Below, in pieces: positions 23,397 to 37,696 of a stretch of 64,000 nt of DNA. The notes under the pieces are model-generated. The model was not told where the DNA came from, ran no database searches, and saw only the letters and a list, made by a program, of their open reading frames with translations. Both the position numbers and the translations under genes were made by a program. Location of the stretch: NCBI RefSeq assembly GCF_001632365.1, contig NW_024468549.1:300086-364085 (forward strand), written 5' to 3'. This DNA comes from Laetiporus sulphureus 93-53. Its lineage: Eukaryota > Basidiomycota > Agaricomycetes > Polyporales > Laetiporaceae. Numbering within the stretch: the first letter of the stretch is position 1; each line of letters begins with the position of its first letter.

Positions 23397-24131
23397 TCAA
23401 TCTGATTTCGTTGCACGAGGGTAAAGGCGGTGGGCAGTTCTAAGGGACACGTACACCAGATAGGCAAACATGAGCAGCATGACGACTGTAGTACCAATGT
23501 CGACGAAGGCCAGATCATCTAGCCTGCCCACAGGTATGGTGACATCGAGGGGGGCACCGGATGATGCCAGAGGTATTAAAGAGATGCTGAGAGAGTTAAA
23601 GCGCTCAGGGGATATATAAGACTGTAACGGTTGGGGGAGAGGATGAGGGCCCCCTAAATAGTTCGAACGTCAGATTGAAGTGATCGTTGGGGGTGGTTAC
23701 TTACCAACGGTCTCGCACGCCCAGAAGCCGACGGGCTGCGGTATGTGAATGGTGTGGTAACCGGCCTGCGAAGCGGAGACGGGCGCTCCATACCTAGCAT
23801 GCAGAGGGACGTCGACGGCGAGCTCGAATGCCTCCAGCGCTGCGTCCCGCGGAAGAGCAACATCCAGCAACAAGACGCCCGGCTCCGAGTCCACCGCATT
23901 CACCGGCTTCTCCAGGTCGTCGCTGCCTCTCAGCTCGAACGAGTAGCCCGCGCGCTGCGCAAGCTCGTACCAGTCGGCATACACATCCGGAGGCAACAGC
24001 TGCATCAGGTGCAGGCTGCAGTTCGCACTCGCATCGGACCAGTCGCGCTGCACGGTGATGCGCGTCGAGGAGGTGAATTGGAAGCCTTGCGGGACGATGA
24101 AGGAGCGCAGGGACGCGAGGGGGGCGGCCAT
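23397..24131 (-). CDS. PBN1: PBN1/PIG-X-like subunit of GPI mannosyltransferase I
   Basis: ER membrane protein that stabilises the enzyme adding the first mannose to GPI anchors. Two exons, 24131-23705 and 23653-23397, give 227 residues. Family hallmarks are a beta-rich luminal part with CSLHLMQLLPPDVYADWYEL, VDVPLHARYG, GYHTIHIPQPVGFWACE and VTIPVGRLDDL, then a single C-terminal membrane helix (VVMLLMFAYLVYV) with a short basic tail. The intron donor follows ...WACETVG, and splicing to GPHPLPQPLQSYISPERF restores a smooth family-like sequence. The length is near that of PIG-X and shorter than yeast Pbn1. The fold-back transposon lies about 155 bp upstream of the start codon. Confidence 0.82.
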
Positions 24132-24286
24132 TATTGTTATTGTTGAGGTGACATATGTGGGAGACAGTAGGCTGAGGCGCGGACTTGATGCGAAAATCAG
24201 GAGGCGCCCGTCGCTGGTCTGTCGCGGTCACATGAGCGCGCCAACCGGCACGCACGTATCTTCTCACTTTGCGGAGCAGCGGTACA

Positions 24287-24930
24287 CACTGCAGACATGA
24301 AGCGATTTGCGCATGTGGCAAATGCTTAGCAAATGTCGACAGGTTTTTTGCCTTTGTGATCTCAATTTGCTACGGTTCCTTCCCACATTCCGTATTAAGT
24401 ATTTGCATATAATATGTTGGAGGCAGAAATTTAATATCATATATTTAAGAAATGACACCATTTTCAAACTCACCAAATACATTTAGAATTTGAGTGCTGT
24501 TGAATGTAATCATACATTTTGAATTTCAAACTATGACATGTATAAAATATCCAGTAGCAGATGAAGGTGATTATGCCTACATTCTACTTCCCTACTGAAG
24601 TCATTCTAGCCAAGATTACTAGAATGAAAGTCATTCACCGTAATTACACCTTCATCTGCTACTGGATATTTTATACATGTCATAGTTTGAAATTCAAAAT
24701 GTATGATTACATTCAACAGCGCTCAAATTCTAAATGTATTTGGTGAGTTTGAAAATGGTGTCATTTCTTAAATATATGATTTTAAATTTCTGCCTCTAAC
24801 ATATTATTATGCAAATACTTAATATGGAATGTGGGAAGGAACTGTAGCAAATTGAGATCACAAAGGCAAAAAACCTGTCGACATTTGCTAAGCATTTGCC
24901 ACATGCGCAAATTGCTTTATGTCTGCAGTG
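24287..24930. mobile_element. Fold-back MITE with CACTG ends (CACTA-like, non-autonomous)
   Basis: A 644-bp element that is almost one inverted repeat. The arm at 24287-24575 matches the reverse complement of 24640-24930 with only scattered mismatches, from the terminal CACTGCAGACAT inwards. Only a few dozen bases of imperfect loop lie between the arms, and the loop itself has a small palindrome (TCATTCTAG/CTAGAATGA). The trinucleotide ACA flanks both ends and looks like a 3-bp target-site duplication. CACTG termini plus a 3-bp duplication fit the CACTA (EnSpm) superfamily; there is no transposase. The element is AT-rich, unlike its surroundings. Confidence 0.88.
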
Positions 24931-25211
24931 ACAACTACGGTGTGAATCTCGTCACACCATGTCGGACGTGAGCATAACGAAGGCGAACCTGCATCTCATG
25001 ATGATCCTTGCGGAGGCAGGAAATGAGATCGAAACTGAGAACAGAAAGCCGGCCAAGTCCCTATTCTAACAGATTGCCACCCGTGCACACCTACAGCGGA
25101 AAATATATGAGCAATTACATATACCGACAAAATGAATTCTGCGGAAATCGAGGAAAAAGTGGATGGATGCAGGATACAGTGAGTGTGCATCTCACAAAAA
25201 AGACAATATAT

Positions 25212-26424
25212 TCAAAACCTCCCCGTATCCATCTTCATCTTGCAAAATAGGGTCTGCACCTTCTCCTCCCACTTCAGATCCTCCCGAAGCACCCAGCATA
25301 TATATCCTTGGCCGTCTGCGTCGGGGATCATGTACACGATATACCAGGGTTTGCTCGCGATTGGCTGCTTGGAAGGCGCGATTGCTAGCTTGGATGCAGG
25401 GAGGGCGAAGAGTACACCAACTATTGCAAGTCCTCACAGATCCGCGCCGACTTATAAACCCAGCAATGATCCCTGCAAACATTACCGCTTCACCCTCAGG
25501 GACAAAGAAGTAATATCATCCCTGGGACTATGCTGGTCTCAGCTGAGTGAAGCTTTAGCATTGGCCATAGCCTGGTTCAGCAGCTGGAAGGTGTTGAAAG
25601 AGGATAGAAGCTGCGGAATTGGGCGACAAACCTGCTTGTACCAAAGCGGCAGATCAAGTTTTTCGAGATCTCCATTGTACCTCATCAAGTACAAGTGGAA
25701 AACATACCAGCTCACGACATCGTACACCACAAGCTCGCGGTGAGATTCGTGACGCCGGAGCAGGAAGAAGTTAGCGCAGACCCGAAGGCTTTTTCTGAGT
25801 ATGGCGCGAAGTATTGTAGACGCAAACTCTTCAAGCCTGCCACTATAAGGTGTATTCCGACGAGTCGTCGTGGCAGAATTTGGAGCAGCAAACGCGAGGA
25901 GATGGACCAAACCTAAGAAAGACCCTCAACAACAATGACTCGGAGAGCGTACTTGGCTGTAAGGTCTTCCTGTAATGGAAGATGTTAGAGCGTGAAACAC
26001 ACTTCATGGCGTATACGCGACTCCTAATCAATGAACTTCTCTGCTGCCCATGTCCTCGGGCGCGTGGCAAAGGCAGGAGCGTGTTTGTACTTCATCCACG
26101 GCTGATCTTCCAACTCCGACGATGTAGCCTAGATAACAAAGAAAGGTGATCATGGCTGGCCGACATTCTGCCGGCGTCTTCAACTTCTCGCTCGTATCGG
26201 CTCAAGCGCGAAAGCATAAAGGAGTTGCTCATCGCGAGCACTCTGCCAGACTTCTTGTGCTCTATCGACAAGAAAACGAAAGACTTCTTAGTATTAGAAC
26301 AAGATATTATACGATCGGCTTGTTCTTGGTGGAGAGTGGGCTTCGCCTGGGTGAGAGGCGGCACAAGCAGGTACCGCATTAACACCGACTTGTCTGATGA
26401 ATGGCAAGTCAACAATTGGCTCAT
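25212..26424 (-). pseudogene. Decayed Crinkler/RHS-like P-loop protein gene, inverted copy
   Basis: Reading the minus strand, separate frames match successive parts of the CR-like proteins at 29.8-33.9 kb. About 26400-26330 gives DKSVLMRYLLVPPLTQAKPT (against GKSIFLRYILVMRILRGEPT). About 25960-25900 gives LSESLLLRVFLRFGPSPRVC (against LSESVLFDVFTKFGPVPRVC). About 25740 gives HRELVVYDVVSWYVFHLYLM, and 25340-25212 gives KPWYIVYMIPDADGQGYICW, ending at a stop in the same place as the intact protein. A large middle part is missing and the P-loop Gly is replaced. Introns could explain some frame changes, so a shortened functional gene is not excluded. Confidence 0.6.
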
Positions 26425-26978
26425 TTCAGTGCATTCTAGGTATTCGTGTCACTTACCGATCTCGGGGTAACTGGTACCGGTCCACGGTGTGCCAGTGTGA
26501 CATTAATGGAAGAAGCGTACGAACTCAGCAAAGTCATCCCGAACGAAGACTGATCGCTGTTCGATGAGCTCAGAAGCGTAAGGACTCGCAGAGGCACATT
26601 GCTGCATGTCATCGATATCATCCGTTTTGATAGACAACTCAACGACGCTCTCAGAGAAGATCTCCGCGTCCAGCGAGCTTCCGTTTCTTCACAGGCATTC
26701 GTGAAGCTGCATGAGCTGCATCTCGTGAGATTCGAGCGGCCCTACTGACATAGACGTTCCGTGATATATGCAGACTAGTCGTCGCAGGTGTCTCGAAGGT
26801 GATGGTCGCAGAGATTGATGGAATTGCTGAACATCTCGCTTCCAAGTCCCAACCGAGCGTTTATCTCATCTCAGATTAGCGCCGAGCGCGCCCATCCCAA
26901 GCAACGTGTGTGCTGCATTGTGCTCTCCTTCCCAAACCCATCCAAATCACACATATATCTGCGACAAGTCTTATCGGG
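26425..26978. other. Intergenic region upstream of PFK2/FBPase2
   Basis: It contains no supported gene. It should include the 5' end and promoter of the decayed CR copy on the left and of the bifunctional kinase/phosphatase on the right. A short CT-rich tract lies just before the start codon at 26979. Confidence 0.45.
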
Positions 26979-29410
<2,432 letters not shown>

Positions 29411-29767
29411 TAGGTATATACCGCATCGTGAGTAGAAGTAATGCATCCTTGTAGCATATCGACGGCAGGTATTGGGCACGCCGCACACCGGCTAATGAGG
29501 GTTCATTGTCTCTTGTATCAAGAAGATTACCTGATAGACCCCATATGTGTAGGAGGCAGCCCTTTCGCCGTCACCGTAGGTAAACATTACAAACCGTGCA
29601 GCATGCTATTTTTGATGTGATGCTAGAATATGGAGCAGGAGCATGGTGCAGACACGCTCACCACGTTGCGATCACATGCTATACACGCGAAGCGGCATTT
29701 AAACGAGTGCTGCAGCTCTTATCATTTCCCCATCATCCACAGACTACAACGACGCTCTCAGCTCGAT

Positions 29768-31514
29768 ATGCACATTTCCAGGGCATTAGTGTTAGTTGGT
29801 CCGCTGGAGGACCACGAGACGGGCTTTGTGAAGCTCCACCAATGTCTCTGGGGCAAGGGTGGTTCTATGGACGCAGAACTCTTTTCCGAGAGGCCAGTCG
29901 TATCGACCGTTGGGTCTGATTTCATACACGACATGAATAATCCACCTTTACGAGTGTTGACACTTCCGGAACTTTCGATTCAGCCACAAGCGATGCTTGT
30001 TAGAGAGGAATATGAAGAGGCGTTGCGGTACTTCGATCTGCGCTACTCGAGTAATCCGTCAGGCGGGGTGCTCATCACAGGCCATCCTGGTATCGGTGCG
30101 CTACGTTCAGTACCTCTGTAAAGTGTTGCAGCTAAATCTGCGACTGATAGGCAAGTCAATCTTCTTGCGATACATTCTCGTCATGAGAATCCTACGAGGC
30201 GAGCCCACCTTATACCAGCATCAACCGGACTCCATGTTCCTGTTCCACGCCAAAGGTGTCTTCCGTCTACCGACGGACAGGTTGGAAGCAGTGTCGCGGG
30301 CTGCTCACCTTGAACAATTCTCAGACGCTTTCGCCCTCGTCGACGTCGGCGACGAGTTAGAGGAGCCAGCGAAGAACCTTCTTTCACAGTGGTCTCCTTT
30401 CTTTCTCGTCGCAGCGGTACTTCCAAGAACAGGCGAGCGGCCGTGGATGAGGATCAGAAAGATGAAGCAGTTTGTTATGAATGCTTGGTCGTGGCCAGAA
30501 ATCGTTATTGGGTTGGTCTGCTTCGCCCTCGCGTTGTTCCTTTCTCACTGATTATATGTCACTGCATCCAGCAATACCTTGCAGCGGCGCGAGCTGTCCG
30601 AATCTGTTTTGTTCGACGTTTTTACCAAATTTGGACCCGTCCCTCGTGTCTGCTATCAGTTTGCAGAAGGTCGATTCCTTGACGAGGACATGGAGGACTG
30701 GAACAAGAGGGTAGTCGCACTCTGTAAAAGCATTCCATCCGGGTGGAACTCGCCGACAAACGTACTGGCGCTGGCGGCCCACCCGGATTTCGACAAGGTC
30801 TTCCTTCTCAGGCCGCATGACTCTGATCGTCGACAAGAGGTTTATGATGTTATCAGTCGTCACATCGGCAGACTCATACTGGACATGCACATACAGCTCC
30901 ATGGAGCCCAGACCTCTAAGCTATACGACCTGTTGCACGATGGCGGACAGTCTCCCAATCTAGCGGCCGCAGTTCTTTTCGAGCATTTCTTGTGCAGTTC
31001 GCCGACCCGGTGCATCGAAGGACGGAAAATCCAAGTATATCGCAAGATCAGATACTCCTTTGACGAAAACGTCGTTGCTGGGTCGGCGACGACGATAATG
31101 CAATACGTGGACAAACTTCCGCGCCGCTACGATGCATTCACCAGCCTGAGTGCCGACAGCGGAGAGATTTTATGGCTACCAAATTCTCCGGCCTTCGATG
31201 CATTCTCGGTCTTCTTCCGTTCAAGGGAAGGGTATCGGACTCCCCACAAACATCTTGGCGGACTATCCGCAGTGATCCTGATCGCCACTTTTGCTCGCCG
31301 GCACCGCATACCGACCAGGGCCCTTGAAGCCCTAGCGTCCCGTTTTCCCGAGGATCGTCAGCCAACCACGGACTGTCCTTGGTCTATTGTGTTCATCGTC
31401 CCGGAAGGACAGAAGTTAGAGTGCTGGGTTGACAGTGAACTATGGGCAGACAAGCTGGAGGTGGTACTTTGCCGGATGGTCGTGACTGATGATCGTCTCA
31501 AGAAGAAACTCTAA
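29768..31514 (+). CDS. Crinkler/RHS-like P-loop NTPase protein, copy A (intact)
   Basis: Large protein of a family widely expanded in mushrooms. Exons 29768-30095, 30151-30511 and 30572-31514 give 543 residues. An N-terminal region (~100 residues) precedes the Walker A motif GVLITGHPGIGKSIFLRYIL, whose codons are split by intron 1. A Walker-B-like strand, AFALVDVGDE, follows, then FFLVAAVLPRTGERPWMR and the block WSWPEIVI. The C-terminal half (about 320 residues) has HGGQ-type and WLPNSPAFDAF segments and ends PWSIVFIVPEGQKLECWVDS. This order matches the CR (Crinkler-RHS) class, in which a P-loop NTPase is followed by a restriction-nuclease-like domain; nuclease residues were not verified. 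No signal peptide is visible. Confidence 0.72.
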
Positions 31515-31644
31515 TATTTTCTCTCCCCTTTTTCGCTGCTGTTTGTCTGCTGACAGTACTTTGCATACATTGTGATGTACATCAACTCACCAAGTGATAC
31601 TACTTAGGTTTGACATTTGTACAGCCCCCACTAATATCTCCAAG

Positions 31645-31765
31645 GCACACTTTGCCGATCGAGGCAGTCGATATGCATCGGCCAAAGCCGCACAGCAAGT
31701 CGCAGCCTGGCGAGGTCCCGCTCTCCATTTCGAAGCGGGAGTACTTCGCCGACCCGAACGCTTGA
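31645..31765 (+). pseudogene. Orphan copy of the last exon of PFK2/FBPase2
   Basis: Nearly identical to exon 16 of the gene ending at 29390: it runs from the splice acceptor context (ATATCTCCAAG) through [24 protein letters not shown] coding to the stop TGA 31763-31765. It has no upstream exons and is stranded between CR copies A and B. It marks the left part of the duplicated unit. Confidence 0.85.
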
Positions 31766-32143
31766 TCGCTTTCGACCATGGAGCGTAGGTATATATCGCA
31801 TTGTGAGTGGAAGTAATGCATCCTTGTAGCATGTCGACGGCAAGCATTGGGCATTGCCTGACAGACACATATGCAGAGGAGGCAGCCCTTTTGCCGCCAC
31901 AGTAGGTAAACATTGAAAATTGTGCAGCATGCTACTTTTGATGTGATGCTGGAATATGGTGCAGGAACTTGGCGCACATATGAGGCTGCAAGGTTCTTTC
32001 GTGCTCATCAGCACGTTGTGATCACATGCTATGCACGCGAAGCAGCATATAAAGCCGACACCGATTGCTGCTGCTCTTATCAGTTCCCCATCATCCACAC
32101 ACTATAACGACTACACACACTATAACGACTCTGTCAGCTCGAT

Positions 32144-33909
32144 ATGCACATTTCCAGGGCACCAATGTTAGTTGGTCCGTTGGAGGACCACGAAACGGGC
32201 TTTGTGAGGCTCCACCAATGTCTCTGGGGCAAGGGGGATTCTATGGATGCAGATCTCTTTTCCGAGAGGCCGGTCGGATCGACCTTGGGTCTGATTTCAT
32301 ACACGACATCAATAATCCACCGTTACGAGTATTGACACTTCCGGAACTTTCGGTTAAGCCACAAGCAATGCTTGTTAGAGAGGAATATGAAGAGGCGTTG
32401 CAGCACGTCGATCTGCGCTACGCGAGCCACCCGTCAGGCGGGGTGCTCATCACAGGCCATCCTGGTATTGGTACGCTACGTTCAATACCTACGTACAGTG
32501 CTCCGCTAATAACTCGACTGATAGGCAAGTCATTGTTCTTGCAATACGTTCTCGTCATGCGAATCCTACAAGGCGAACCCATTTTGTACCAGCATCAACC
32601 GGACTGTGTCTATCTGTTCCACGGCAAAGGCGTCTTCCGTTTACCGACGGACAGGCTGGAAGCAGTCTCGCGGGCTGCTCAGCTTGAACAGTTCTCAGAC
32701 GCATTCGCCCTGGTCGACGTCAGCGGCGAGCTAGAGGAGCCAGCGAAGAACCTCCTTTCGCAGCGGTCTCCTTTCTTTCTTATCGCAGCGGTACCTCCAA
32801 GAACAGGCGAGCGGCCGTGGATGAGGATGAGAAACATGAAACGGTTTGTTATGAAGCCCTGGTCGTGGGTGGAGATCTTTATTGGGTTGGTCTGCCTCGT
32901 CGTCGCACGGTTGTTCCTTTCTCACTGATTGTACGTGATTGCCTCCAGTAATACCTTGCAGCGGCGCCAACTGTCGGAAGCTGTTCTGTTCGACATTTTC
33001 ACCAAATTTGGACCCGTTCCTCGTGTCTGCTATCAGTTTGCAGAAGGACCACTGCTTGATGAGGACATGGAGGACAGGAACAAGAGAGTACTCGCGCTCT
33101 GTGAAATCGTTCGATCTGCATATCCGATAAACGTACCACAGCTGATGGACCACCAGGATTTCGACGAGGTCTTCCTTCTCAGGCCCCATGATTCTGATCG
33201 TCGGCAAGAGATTTACGATGTCATCAGTCCTCACATCGGCAGACTCATAATGGACTTGCACATCCAACGTCCTAACGGATCCTCTATCCCTACTAAGCTA
33301 TACGACCTGTTGCACGATGGTGGACAATCTCCAGATCTAGCGGCCGCAGTTCTGTTCGAGCGATTTTTGTGCCATTCGGGCAATACGTGGATCGAAGGAC
33401 GGAAAATCCAAGAACGAGATAAGATCAGATACTCCTTTGGAGAAGGTGTCATTGCTGGGTCGGCGACGACAATGATGCAATACGTGCTCGAGTTTGCGCG
33501 CCGCTTCGATGCATTCACCAGTATGAGTCCCGATAGCGGAGAGATTTTATGGCTACCAAATTCTCCGGCCTTCAATGCGTTCTTCGTCTGCTTGTCTTCA
33601 AGATATGACGGTGGATATGACGATGAATATGGCATTGTACCCGAAACTCCCAGGGAATTCTCTACAACGATCCTGATCGCCACTCTTGCTCGCCAGCACC
33701 GCATACCGACCAGGGCCCTTGAGGACCTAGCATCCCGTTTTCCCGAGGATCGTCAACCGACCACGGACCGTCCTTGGTCTGTTGTGTTCGTCGTCCCGGA
33801 AAGACGGAATTTAGAGTGCTGGGTTGACAGTGAACTATGGGCAGACAAGCTAAAGGTGGCACTTTGCCGGATGGTCGTGACTGATGATCATCTCAAAAAG
33901 AAGCTCTGA
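32144..33909 (+). pseudogene. Crinkler/RHS-like P-loop protein, copy B (one-base frameshift near the start)
   Basis: Tandem paralogue of copy A with the same three-exon structure (32144-32470, 32525-32885, 32949-33909) and the same motifs: GVLITGHPGIGKSLFLQYVL, AFALVDVSGE, WSWVEIFIG, and the end DRPWSVVFVVPERRN. Near 32284 copy A reads ATCGACCGTTGGGTC while B reads ATCGACCTTGGGTC, one base fewer. The 5' frame starting MHISRAPMLVGPLEDHETG is therefore cut off. The rest stays fully open, and an in-frame ATG in the second frame (MSLGQGGFYG, near 32220) could start a shorter protein. It is either a recent pseudogene, a shifted start or a sequencing error. Confidence 0.7.
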
Positions 33910-34084
33910 TATTTTCTCTCCCTTTTTCGCTGCTGTTTGTCTGCTGACACTACTTTGCATGTATCGTGATGTACATTAACTCATCGAGTGATTTTACTAG
34001 GTTTGAAAAAAAAAAGATATAGCAGAGACGTCTTTTAGGACATTCCCTCGGATCGATGCATTTGGAGCAAAAGAGATTCTTTGT

Positions 34085-34637
34085 GCACTTTGGTGAAAGA
34101 TTGGGCGTGTTCGACCATCGGGTCCGATCTCATTCCCGACATCGATAACCCGGCCGCGCGAGTTTTGCCACTCCCAGCCACCATTTGTCCCTTTTAAACA
34201 CGCATATTAGCAACCGTGATTGTTGCACTTCGCCTTGTCGACTAATCCATCCTGTTGATACTCGGGTTCTACGAATGTTTGCTAGCAATCGGTGAGTCTC
34301 TCAGGCTTCGACACGCACTTGCTGTCAGGTTGAAATGCTGGGACACTCACTGTCTGCTTTTTACGGGCCACTTGCTTTGAGGATGCCCATGGACAGTGTG
34401 TAGCGATCTTCATCGCTAGCCTGGCTCATCAGCATCGCATACTGGCCAAAGCCTTTGCACCTTCAGAGGATCGTCAGCCAAGCACGGAACACCCTCAGTC
34501 GCGGTCTGTTGTGTTCATCAGTCCTAAAGAATAAGGGTTCGAGTACTGGATTGACATTGCAGATTGGGGCGGATAAATTCGCAGTCTCGCTCTGCAGAAG
34601 GCAGGATATCGATGCCGAGTTCAAGAAGAAATTCTGA
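34085..34637 (+). pseudogene. Decayed Crinkler/RHS-like gene, copy C
   Basis: Two remnants of the same family, in order. Near 34110-34190 TIGSDLIPDIDNPAARVLPL corresponds to the N-terminal STVGSDFIHDMNNPPLRVLT of copy A. Near 34405-34637 the C-terminal end is recognisable (IASLAHQHRILAKAF, EDRQPSTEHPQ, SVVFISPKE) with stops inside it. Everything between, including the P-loop, has been deleted. The copy lies directly downstream of B in the same orientation. Confidence 0.7.
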
Positions 34638-34759
34638 ATGTCGTTTCTACATGCCTCGTTGCACGATACGGCTCCCGTCAGATCCCTGTAATGGCTCATT
34701 GTATAATAGAATATTACCTGATTACATTAAGGTGACCCACGGACATGATTCACATTCAA

Positions 34760-36380
34760 TCATGACTCTGCTTGCCGCGAGGCTCGCTCGTCAGCAAACA
34801 CGACCGTTTCCACCGTCTCGATCTTGAGCGTGCCCATCGGGCGGTGAGCGTTCAGCCATATCCACTTGAAGCCAACGTGGTACTGCACTGCCGGCCACCA
34901 CCGCTGCGTGAGGCGGTTCGTGGGGTCCGCCCAGCCCTCCCACTCATAATAATGCGGCGTGCCATCCAAGCAGTTACTGAAAAAGAACCTCATTTGAGCA
35001 CAACGTAGACCTCCGACAGCGGTTAGAAAAAGGAAATTGGCGACGTACAAATGCAACATCTTCGGAAGCACCGCACGCCCGTCTTCCGGCGTGTCCTCAA
35101 TGTGAACCTGCATCGCGAGCTGCCGCTCCTCTGACATGTCGTCCTCTCCGAGGCCCGTCGCGTACATATCCATCAAGCAGCTCGAGACCTCCCACGCAAG
35201 TGGCAAATGCTCCACGACATCCGGCCGATGACTCACGATCGCCCACCAATACCCCTGGTCGCCCAGCTTGACGTCCCGAAAGTGCCCGTCCTCCCCCGGC
35301 CCGCCGTACATCGCCTCGAACGCCTGCGGACCGAGCGCAGGCGGCGCGGGGTCGGGGTCGGCGGACGAGCGCATGAGGCGGAGCGCGCGGAGGCGCGCGA
35401 GGTCGAGCAGCATGATGCAGGAGCAGATGCGGTTTGCGTGGTTCCATTGCGGGGCGTGCTGGTCCGGGTGGGTGGGGATCGCGAGGGCGGTGCGCGGCTT
35501 GAGGTGGGAAAAGACGTCCCAGAGGAGAGCGGGGTCGGAGATGAAGAGTGCGTCGGTGTCGATGTAGATCACGCGGGGGACGGAGGCGGGGAGGATCTCG
35601 TGGATGAAGAGTTTCATGAGCCCCGCTGTAGGCGTTCGTGTGAGTGTGTGTTTCTCCACATCCCATCCCACCCAAGAGCGAAGGGGAATGCGATCACTTA
35701 CGCGTGCCGGCGGAGTGGTCGGACGTGATGGTGCCTTCTCGTTCTATCCGTGCGAGCATGGCGGACCACGAGAGGAGATAAAATCGGACGGTGATGTCGT
35801 GTGTGGGTTGTTTAACGAGTCGTAAACGGCCCTCGAGGTACGCCTTTGCTGGCTCGTCGCAAATGATGTGAAATTCGACAGGTTTAGATGTGTACATTAG
35901 GATGGACTGGCTGCAGGTAAGAACACGAACACGACATCTCGGTGCAACGGACATGCACACCTTTATCAGTATGGCACCTTCATTGGCCGAGTCCTCCGAG
36001 AACATTATGAAGGAGAATACGATAGGCTCCGCAGTAGCTGATACGGCGGGATTATCGAGTGGATTTCCATCGGAAATTTGCATGGGCCGAGCATGCGAAG
36101 CGGGGGATCTAAGCCCGCCGTGACCGTGCTTCAGCACATGTGCAGCCGGCATTGGGGGTACGTAGTCGTCTTCAGCAGACCAGCTGTGGAGCTGATCGCC
36201 ACTTTCATGCCTAGAGAAGAACGCGTACGAACAGCAGATGGTGAAAGTTGCAATAAGCAGAACGAGTTGTTTCAGCCGGAAAGGCCGATGACGGAAGACG
36301 TTAATTCGTGACCACCGCTCAGATAACGATGAACTGCCATGCGCAGGCGAAGATCCAAAGAGTGGGTTGTCAACGGCCAT
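34760..36380 (-). CDS. GT8-type glycosyltransferase, type II membrane protein
   Basis: Probable Golgi glycosyltransferase. Exons 36380-35961, 35906-35702, 35625-35049 and 34976-34760 give 472 residues. An N-terminal cytoplasmic tail is followed by one membrane anchor at about residues 38-55 (LVLLIATFTICCSYAFF) and a stem. The catalytic domain shows KSILMYTSKPVEFHIICDE, then the metal-binding DxD motif in PRVIYIDTDALFISDP, HANRICSCIMLLDLARL and KLGDQGYWWAIVSH. These are features of family 8 and LARGE-like transferases. The last intron acceptor is ambiguous between two AGs 12 nt apart, so a four-residue difference is possible. The donor sugar is not predictable. Confidence 0.82.
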
Positions 36381-37140
36381 CGCAGTAGCTCAGAAAAGGA
36401 GTCTCAAACCCAGATTAGACAAGAGGGTATATGTTTAAAGTCGTCTTTCATCTTTATCTGTTAATCAAGATGCTGCCAACAGATGTATGCGCCGAAGAAT
36501 GTTTCGATAAACAGCCCCATAGCTGCATTGGTAGCCAAGCCGCCTATAAATCGCCTATGGAGCGCATATTGACTGCAGATTGTATTATGAAACCGAAAAT
36601 TTCCGGCAAGTAGGACGAGAAGGGACCCTCGCTGCCCAGGCAACAGATGAATGAGTACGCGAAAAAGTGAACGCGCCCGTGTCCGCAGCCGCCGCGACCG
36701 CACGTGACCACTCAGCCACACACGCGTTTCGGACGTTTCCGAGTAAATTCGACCACTTGAACGTCCTCTGTTGTCTTCTCCACTATCCTGCACATTGGAT
36801 ATTTGATGAGCTGCATACCACGGGGAAAATCTGCGAAGTTTATCGCTATGTCTGCTGCTTGTAATGGGTAATTGGCGCTGGTCAGCTCTTGACTACAGGA
36901 GCTTAGTGTACGACCTGGCCAAGTCCTACGGCACGAACGTTGCGCACAATGAGCCACCCATCTCTGTGATTCGTCTTCGAGCTCATAATACGAAGGAGCA
37001 AGTTGCGCAATGCCTGTACGCCACCGCGTGGCGCGAAACGCCATGGCCGAATGCCTCGGGCTGCTTCGTGAGCTTTGCTAGAGTCTGCCTATTCTGCCTC
37101 AGAGAATCCGAGTTGAGGCTAATCAGTCGCTGATCACGAC
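36381..37140. other. Intergenic region
   Basis: It contains the promoter of the glycosyltransferase gene (minus strand) and weak open frames, for example 36864-37133, with no family resemblance or splice structure. No repeat was noticed. Confidence 0.4.
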
Positions 37141-37584
37141 GTGTTGATCGGAAGCATGGGAGAAGTGGTCTTCAAAGAGGTATCTTACCGTCTTGTCGCG
37201 TCTCCGAAACACTCCTCCCCGTTGAAAGGAGACGTAGAGATCTCCGATGCTGTCTCCAAGGTGCTTGCTGAGGACCTCGGGCATTACAAAGACAGCTTCG
37301 GTGCGTTAGTCATTGACGGCGACTATGCAAGCATGGCATCATTGCCGTTCGTCGACTCGCAATGCTTTCACTTTTCATCAGCTGGTTACGTTTCAGATCC
37401 AAGTCGGTGGCGTAGACATGCGACTTTTCGCTCCTTTTATGGAACTATCAGCTTACTAGTTGTATCAAACCTCGCCATCGTCGACGTGGTAGGCGCATTT
37501 TGGTTGACAGCTCATGCGTCTGCACCACGTCTGGTAACAGCCCTTCAGTCCGACGTCATTCGGGTGGGAGAGACGTCCTGCTGA
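37141..37584 (+). CDS. Hypothetical ORF, 147 codons
   Basis: An uninterrupted frame, opening just before MGEVVFKEVSYRLVASPKHS and containing EISDAVSKVLAEDLGHYKDS and a hydrophobic stretch near the end (SLLVVSNLAIVDVVGAFWLT). The composition is protein-like, but no family is recognised. It ends about 110 bp before the SDR gene. It may be a relic or a small lineage-specific gene. Confidence 0.3.
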   Translation: MLIGSMGEVVFKEVSYRLVASPKHSSPLKGDVEISDAVSKVLAEDLGHYKDSFGALVIDGDYASMASLPFVDSQCFHFSSAGYVSDPSRWRRHATFRSFYGTISLLVVSNLAIVDVVGAFWLTAHASAPRLVTALQSDVIRVGETSC

Positions 37585-37696
37585 ATAACCCCCATGGCCG
37601 AACCCCCGAGCCACGATAAAGAGCGAGCTTGCAAGGGGCGAGAACGCATCCGAACTCTGACAACGCCCACCACTGTAGTACATCGATACATACAAG

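Noticed and set aside
24561..24746. 61-codon ORF inside the fold-back element
   Set aside because: It spans the palindrome centre and has no start context or family. The hairpin explains the open frame.
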